Shown here piece after piece: positions 60,517-64,000 of a stretch of 64,000 bases of DNA. The notes beneath the pieces are model-generated. The model was not told the DNA's origin and did not search any database. It was given only the letters and a program-made list of their open reading frames with translations. The translations under genes were made by a program, and so were the position numbers. Position 1 is the first letter of the stretch, and every line of letters starts with the position of its first letter. Origin of the DNA: Pectobacterium sp. CFBP8739 (GTDB taxonomy: Bacteria; Pseudomonadota; Gammaproteobacteria; Enterobacterales; Enterobacteriaceae); NCBI RefSeq assembly GCF_013449375.1, contig NZ_JACDRR010000005.1:163074-227073 (forward strand). The letters are read 5' to 3'.

Positions 60517-60947
60517 TGCGTGGAAAAGAACTGGACATACTGATTGAACATGAACTACAACTGATGATGATTGAAGGCTTTGATAAATCGCCTATTTCTG
60601 CCAAAACTTTGCATACCCGCCTTAAGGAAAAGGGTATTCTCAACGGAGGTTTAAGCACACTGAGCAGCTTGGAGCGAAAGCGGCTTATTGCAGCCTACGT
60701 TGATCAACAGCTCAATCCCCTGAACTTACGTCCTAAAGAAAAACAGCAATATGTTAACCGTAAAACCCGTCAGGCGTTATTGGCACGAAATCAGCAATTA
60801 CAGAATGAACTCAATGAGTTACGAGACAAACTGGCACAAAATACCACTGCCCTGATTGCAATTGTTAAAGCGGTGAAAATTAATACAACGATTCCGGTGG
60901 AAAGCCTGCTCGCACCGCACGTAATCAAAGAGTTGCATAAATCGTAA
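60516..60947 (+). CDS. Small coiled-coil accessory protein D of the recombinase operon
   Basis: 143 residues. The N-terminal half looks helical (ELDILIEHELQLMMIEGF, SAKTLHTRLKEKGIL); from about 85 to 120 it is a coiled coil (RQALLARNQQLQNELNELRD). It resembles in position and shape TnpC of Tn554 and similar small proteins that accompany recombinase trios, which influence orientation or efficiency. It starts on the stop codon of gene C. Confidence 0.78.
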   Translation: MRGKELDILIEHELQLMMIEGFDKSPISAKTLHTRLKEKGILNGGLSTLSSLERKRLIAAYVDQQLNPLNLRPKEKQQYVNRKTRQALLARNQQLQNELNELRDKLAQNTTALIAIVKAVKINTTIPVESLLAPHVIKELHKS

Positions 60948-61056
60948 TGAAACAATTGGATGAAGGCTATCACTAATAACATGGTGGTTAGTTGTGATGC
61001 GCCGAAAGTGCAGTAACTGTTTGAAAAATGCTCTAGTTTTTGATATTCACGACTGT

Positions 61057-61365
61057 TTAGCTCTGATTTTTCAACCTTTCGATCAACTGGATACGTTCTT
61101 CTGGCGTCATCTTAGATATGAGCAATAATAACTCTGCTGTTATCTGGTCGTCGCAAAAAAAGTAGTTCAGAGGAACTCCCAGTTCACTTGCCATACGGCG
61201 CAATGTGTCAATGTCAGGGATATGTCTCCCCTTCTCATAATGATTCATGCGACTGCTGGCTGAGGCTGGATCAAAACCGACAAGTATACCCAACGCTCGT
61301 TGCGAGATGCCTGCTTTAATACGGGCTTCTTTGAGTCGTTCTGGTATTGGGTTGGTTGTGGACAC
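61057..61365 (-). CDS. XRE-family transcription regulator
   Basis: 102 residues. Helix-turn-helix ERLKEARIKAGISQRALGIL near 8-27 with recognition helix DPASASSRMNHYEKGRHIPD, then a short tail rich in charged residues. The start is GTG 61365. It faces the recombinase operon and is divergent from the gene at 61468, with two matching operators in between, so it probably represses both itself and that gene. Confidence 0.87.
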   Translation of the reverse strand: MSTTNPIPERLKEARIKAGISQRALGILVGFDPASASSRMNHYEKGRHIPDIDTLRRMASELGVPLNYFFCDDQITAELLLLISKMTPEERIQLIERLKNQS

Positions 61366-61388
61366 GTAATCATCTTGAATAGCCTAGT

Positions 61389-61445
61389 GTTGCTTAGATT
61401 GTCTAAGTATCTTGCATTGCTGTATACTTAGCAATCCTAAGCAAC
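61389..61445. promoter_or_regulatory. Divergent promoters with two matching operators
   Basis: CTTAG-N5-CTAAG occurs twice (61393-61407 and 61427-61441), and the larger sites around them are inverted copies of each other. For the + gene, TTGTCT (61400-61405) and TATACT (61423-61428) are spaced by 17. For the XRE gene, TTGCTA (61434-61429) and GATACT (61411-61406) on the reverse strand are also spaced by 17. Each operator covers promoter elements of both genes. Confidence 0.82.
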
Positions 61446-61467
61446 AATTTTACAGAACCACATCGCT

Positions 61468-62067
61468 ATGAATACTCGGGTAGCCAATGCTGAAGCTTAT
61501 ATTTATGCTGCAATCAAAAAGGTAGACAGAGATAGCTTCACAGTCAATGAAATTGCATCTATTGTTGTTGGTGAATTCTTAGTCAAAAAAAATGCTGGCA
61601 ATGCCAGAAATTTTGTATATCACCAATTCCAGAAAATGATCAAAAAAGGTTTACTCGTTAGAAAAAAGATGAAAAGCATCAACCAATTTGAATATACATT
61701 AACTAAGCAATTCTTTTTCATCGTTTCTGAAATGAGGAGATCTTCCTCACTTCTAAAGTTTGAATCAGAAAGCCTAAATAACGAACTAAAAACTAACGAA
61801 ACCGATGAAATATTAAAAAAAAGTTATGCAATTAAGTTGAATCGACACAGAATTAGATATGAAACGGAACTTGCTCATGTAATTGGTGAGAAAGAGGCTT
61901 TTGATGAAATCATCACCGATTTTCCAGAGCATAAGCTGGAGTTCACGACAATTTCAGATGAACTTAATAAGCAGGTTTTTCGTTTAATGGGTAAAATTAA
62001 CGCAATTGGTAGAATAAAATCTCAGATTTCTGAAGTTGTATATAAGGAAAACGCTGCTATCCGTTGA
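61468..62067 (+). CDS. Hypothetical winged-helix and coiled-coil protein
   Basis: 199 residues, family not recognised. Residues 1-75 read as a winged helix (DSFTVNEIASIVVGE, GNARNFVYHQFQKMIKKGLL, then a basic wing), and about 85-190 are helical and probably coiled coil. Possible DNA-binding regulator or directionality factor of the element. The ribosome site is poor. AT-rich, Lys/Asn-rich coding, unlike the backbone. Transcribed divergently from the XRE gene. Confidence 0.75.
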   Translation: MNTRVANAEAYIYAAIKKVDRDSFTVNEIASIVVGEFLVKKNAGNARNFVYHQFQKMIKKGLLVRKKMKSINQFEYTLTKQFFFIVSEMRRSSSLLKFESESLNNELKTNETDEILKKSYAIKLNRHRIRYETELAHVIGEKEAFDEIITDFPEHKLEFTTISDELNKQVFRLMGKINAIGRIKSQISEVVYKENAAIR

Positions 62068-62087
62068 GGTCATAGCTTAATTGAGCG

Positions 62088-62101
62088 ATTAGTATACTAA
62101 T
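62088..62101. promoter_or_regulatory. Perfect 14-bp palindrome before the ParS-like gene
   Basis: ATTAGTATACTAAT is a perfect palindrome 47 bases upstream of the antitoxin-like start, with further TAGTAT motifs at 62121-62126. It fits an autoregulatory operator with an overlapping TATACT -10 box. Confidence 0.6.
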
Positions 62102-62147
62102 AAGTATAACGTTATTTTTTAGTATTAAATTACTATAGGTGTTTTCT

Positions 62148-62471
62148 ATGAAAAATTCGGGGCGAAACCCCACGATGATTGACATTGTCAGCTTGAAAAA
62201 AATGACGCCGATTCAGAGGAAAATACACGAAATGACGCTGCTGAAAACAGCATTTGATGACGCATGCAAAAAAAATACATTGCGGTCTTCATTGATATCA
62301 GAACGTGCAATAGAATTATTCGAGGGCGATGCTGATCTGGCTAAAAAATGGTTAGCGGAGCCGAATCGGGCATTAGAATGGATATCACCTAATGAAATGT
62401 TGTCGCTCCCATCTGGAATAGATGCCGTTCTCAAATTGATAACTCAGTTGCAGCATGGCGTTTATCCATAA
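62148..62471 (+). CDS. Xre/MbcA/ParS-type antitoxin-like protein, no toxin partner seen
   Basis: 107 residues from ATG 62148 (AGGTG upstream). The C-terminal half, AIELFEGDADLAKKWLAEPN then ALEWISPNEML and LITQLQHGVYP, matches the toxin-binding domain (DUF2384) of RES-Xre antitoxins, in which W and the terminal GVYP-like motif are conserved. The N-terminal part would be the DNA-binding Xre-like helix set. RES toxins usually follow immediately; here only decayed sequence follows, so it is an orphan or a domesticated regulator. Confidence 0.72.
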   Translation: MKNSGRNPTMIDIVSLKKMTPIQRKIHEMTLLKTAFDDACKKNTLRSSLISERAIELFEGDADLAKKWLAEPNRALEWISPNEMLSLPSGIDAVLKLITQLQHGVYP

Positions 62472-62541
62472 ACAGTTTAGACTAAATAACTTTGCATATT
62501 ATCGCTCCACTTTAGTCAGACCATGATGATTGCCGGGATTA

Positions 62542-62631
62542 GTCGGCTACCAATCCCATTATGATATAGGCGATTGTTCTAGAACTGACTCTGAGCGCCC
62601 CTTTTTCGAGGTACGTTGCTGCTATATATGA
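62542..62631 (+). pseudogene. Remnant of recombinase B (C-terminal cysteine cluster)
   Basis: Reads VGYQSHYDIGDCSRTD then PFFEVRCCYI and stop, aligned with VGDQLHYDIGGCSRTD and PFCEVRCCYG of recombinase B. It matches 57861-57943. Several cysteines are changed (KC to ER, FC to FF), so this is a diverged second copy, not a recent duplication. Confidence 0.85.
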
Positions 62632-62683
62632 CAGGTTTTCGTTCTGTTGAAGCATCCAACCTCAGATACGATGCTCTGGTCTA
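62628..62683 (+). pseudogene. Remnant of recombinase C (Arg-box region)
   Basis: Reads MTGFRSVEASNLRYDALV and stop, aligned with ITGFRSVEAFNLRQDALV of recombinase C (58887-58938). It follows the recombinase B remnant directly, so about 950 bases that separate these parts in the intact operon have been lost. Confidence 0.85.
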
Positions 62684-62734
62684 ACCATCTTCGCAGCAAT
62701 CAGGCGATGGCTTCAAAGAACAGAGATTACTAAC

Positions 62735-62938
62735 TCAGGGCTTGAACTGCCGCAACTGGGCTTCAGGGAAAAAATAAATATTGCCACGTGCCCGCGAGCA
62801 TGCGACATAAAGCTTGTTGCGGGATGACGGTGGCAGTGCCTGTAACCCCTGCTTATTCAAGAGTCGCCTGTGCTCTGTACCCATCACGATGCAGACGTCA
62901 TTGAAATGATCTAGGCCCTTATTAGCCCCCAAACCCAT
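62735..62938 (-). pseudogene. 3' end of a UvrD/Rep-like helicase gene
   Basis: 67 residues in frame on the reverse strand with helicase motif V (NKGLDHFNDVCIVMG) and motif VI (SRNKLYVACSRARGNIYF), the usual end of a superfamily-1A helicase. All upstream helicase motifs are absent; the sequence to the right is non-coding. Related helicases (GajB) pair with OLD nucleases, but this fragment faces away from the nuclease gene at 63304. Confidence 0.75.
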
Positions 62939-63303
62939 TGATGAGTAACGTTAATTAGAAGTAGTGTATGATTAAAAATTAAAGACTAATCTGCTACCAG
63001 ATTCTCAATCAAAGTAATAATAAGGTGATTAATCATTTGGTATGTCATCTGAATGCGTACACTATGGAGTGTTTAAAATAAATGAATGATGGGTTTTAGT
63101 ATTCCCATTTAAAATTCGATTAATATATTACCTGTCCATAGATAACCCTGCTAATTCCTACTTGATTACCAATTCCTTTCGGAATTTTCTATCAAATATT
63201 TATCTAGAAATGCGTTGCAAACTTTAATCATTCAGATTGCATTGATTGAAATGTCATGCTGGAATGCAATAACTGAGAAATAGATAGATGTCCATGGAGC
63301 ACT
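62939..63303. other. AT-rich spacer before the OLD nuclease gene
   Basis: About 365 AT-rich bases with no ORF of note. It probably contains the nuclease promoter and the join between two fragments of different origin. GGAGC lies just before the nuclease start. Confidence 0.45.
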
Positions 63304-64000
63304 ATGTATCTGTCACGTATCAAGATTGAAAATTTCCGCAACTTTCGAAACCTTGATGTAGCGCTTGGTGGGAATATCGTCGTTGTAGGCGAAAACAGTG
63401 TCGGAAAGAGTAATCTGCTTTTTGGGCTTCGACTAATTTTCGATCCTTCATTGCCTGATAGCAGTCGTCAACTCGGTCTTGCTGACTTCTGGGATGGGCT
63501 GGAAGATATTACCACCGAAACTACAGTTACTATTTCTATAGAGATTAAAGATTTCGAAGAAGACCTCGATGTCTTGGCGGTATTGACCGACTACCGTCTT
63601 GATGATGACCCAGAAACAGTCCGTCTTACTTATCAATTACGCGCTCAGCCTAACCTTACTCATGCTCCTGTCAGTGACGATAATTTTTCCTTCTTATGCT
63701 TTGGCGGAGAGGATGAATCTAAGCGCTTCGGCCATGAACTTCGTCGCCGTATCACGATGGATTTATTACCTGCGCTTCGAGATGCCGAGGGTGATCTTGC
63801 CGCGTGGCGTCGTTCTCCACTTCGCCCTCTTGTTGAGGAAGCGTTTATCGGCGTAGACAAGAACGCACTTAAAGAAATAGGAGACAAGATCGCACAGGCG
63901 AGTGCTGCTGCGATTGACTTCAAAGAAGTGAAAATGCTTGAAACCAGCATCGCTGAATTGTTCATGAGTATGGCAGGATCGAAGCAGGATGTACATCCAT
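63304..64000 (+). CDS. OLD-family ATP-dependent nuclease, N-terminal part (runs off the right edge)
   Basis: Frame open from ATG 63304 to the edge (232 residues). It starts MYLSRIKIENFRNFRNLDVA, then Walker A VVGENSVGKSNLLFGL at about 27-42: the SMC/RecF-like ATPase head of OLD nucleases, the class to which Gabija GajA belongs. The TOPRIM nuclease domain would be outside the window. Such proteins are anti-phage effectors, alone or with a UvrD-like helicase. The frame is not listed as a complete ORF because no stop is seen. Ribosome site GGAGC. Confidence 0.85.
   Translation, partial: MYLSRIKIENFRNFRNLDVALGGNIVVVGENSVGKSNLLFGLRLIFDPSLPDSSRQLGLADFWDGLEDITTETTVTISIEIKDFEEDLDVLAVLTDYRLDDDPETVRLTYQLRAQPNLTHAPVSDDNFSFLCFGGEDESKRFGHELRRRITMDLLPALRDAEGDLAAWRRSPLRPLVEEAFIGVDKNALKEIGDKIAQASAAAIDFKEVKMLETSIAELFMSMAGSKQDVHP

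Overview
The window looks like an enterobacterial soft-rot chromosome, most likely Pectobacterium or a close relative. It has an E. coli-like backbone (lolB-ispE-prs, hemA-prfA-prmC-sirB2-sirB1-kdsA, pntAB, uspE, fnr, ogt, ydgH, ychF-pth) mixed with plant-directed genes: a CE12 pectin/rhamnogalacturonan acetylesterase, a bacterial expansin, an oligosaccharide-binding protein with a Gfo/Idh/MocA dehydrogenase, an asc-type aryl-beta-glucoside operon and the srfABC cluster. The genus is inferred from gene content only.

Layout. 0-10 kb: a partial M20 amidohydrolase, a luciferase-like oxidoreductase, a ClbS/DfsB-like protein, a small unknown ORF, a histidine phosphatase, ascG-ascF-ascB, a HisN-type phosphatase and a VOC protein. 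10-15.8 kb: the secreted CE12 esterase, then an RNA-repair cassette (RNA ligase plus an HD/P-loop kinase gene split by an in-frame TAG). 15.9-35.7 kb: conserved housekeeping genes. 36-54.8 kb: accessory and environmental genes (sugar-binding protein, srfABC, expansin, an osmC remnant, cytochrome b562, TetR/MFS, a chemoreceptor with a FliA-type promoter, an ArgP-like regulator, two GNATs and an NTF2-like protein).

54.8-64 kb is a mobile island beginning at what reads as the chromosome dimer-resolution site dif (55065-55092). About 90 bp to its right starts a tightly overlapping four-gene operon: three different large tyrosine recombinases and a small coiled-coil protein. Then come a divergent XRE/winged-helix regulator pair around two matching operators, an unpartnered ParS/Xre-type antitoxin-like gene, decayed pieces of a second copy of the recombinase genes, the 3' end of a UvrD-like helicase, and the start of an OLD-family ATP-dependent nuclease (GajA-like) running off the window. 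The most interesting hypothesis is a recombinase-trio element with defence cargo sitting beside dif.

Several other genes are visibly decaying or broken: the HD-kinase (nonsense codon), osmC (truncated), the recombinase copy and the helicase tail. I found no tRNA, rRNA or CRISPR array.
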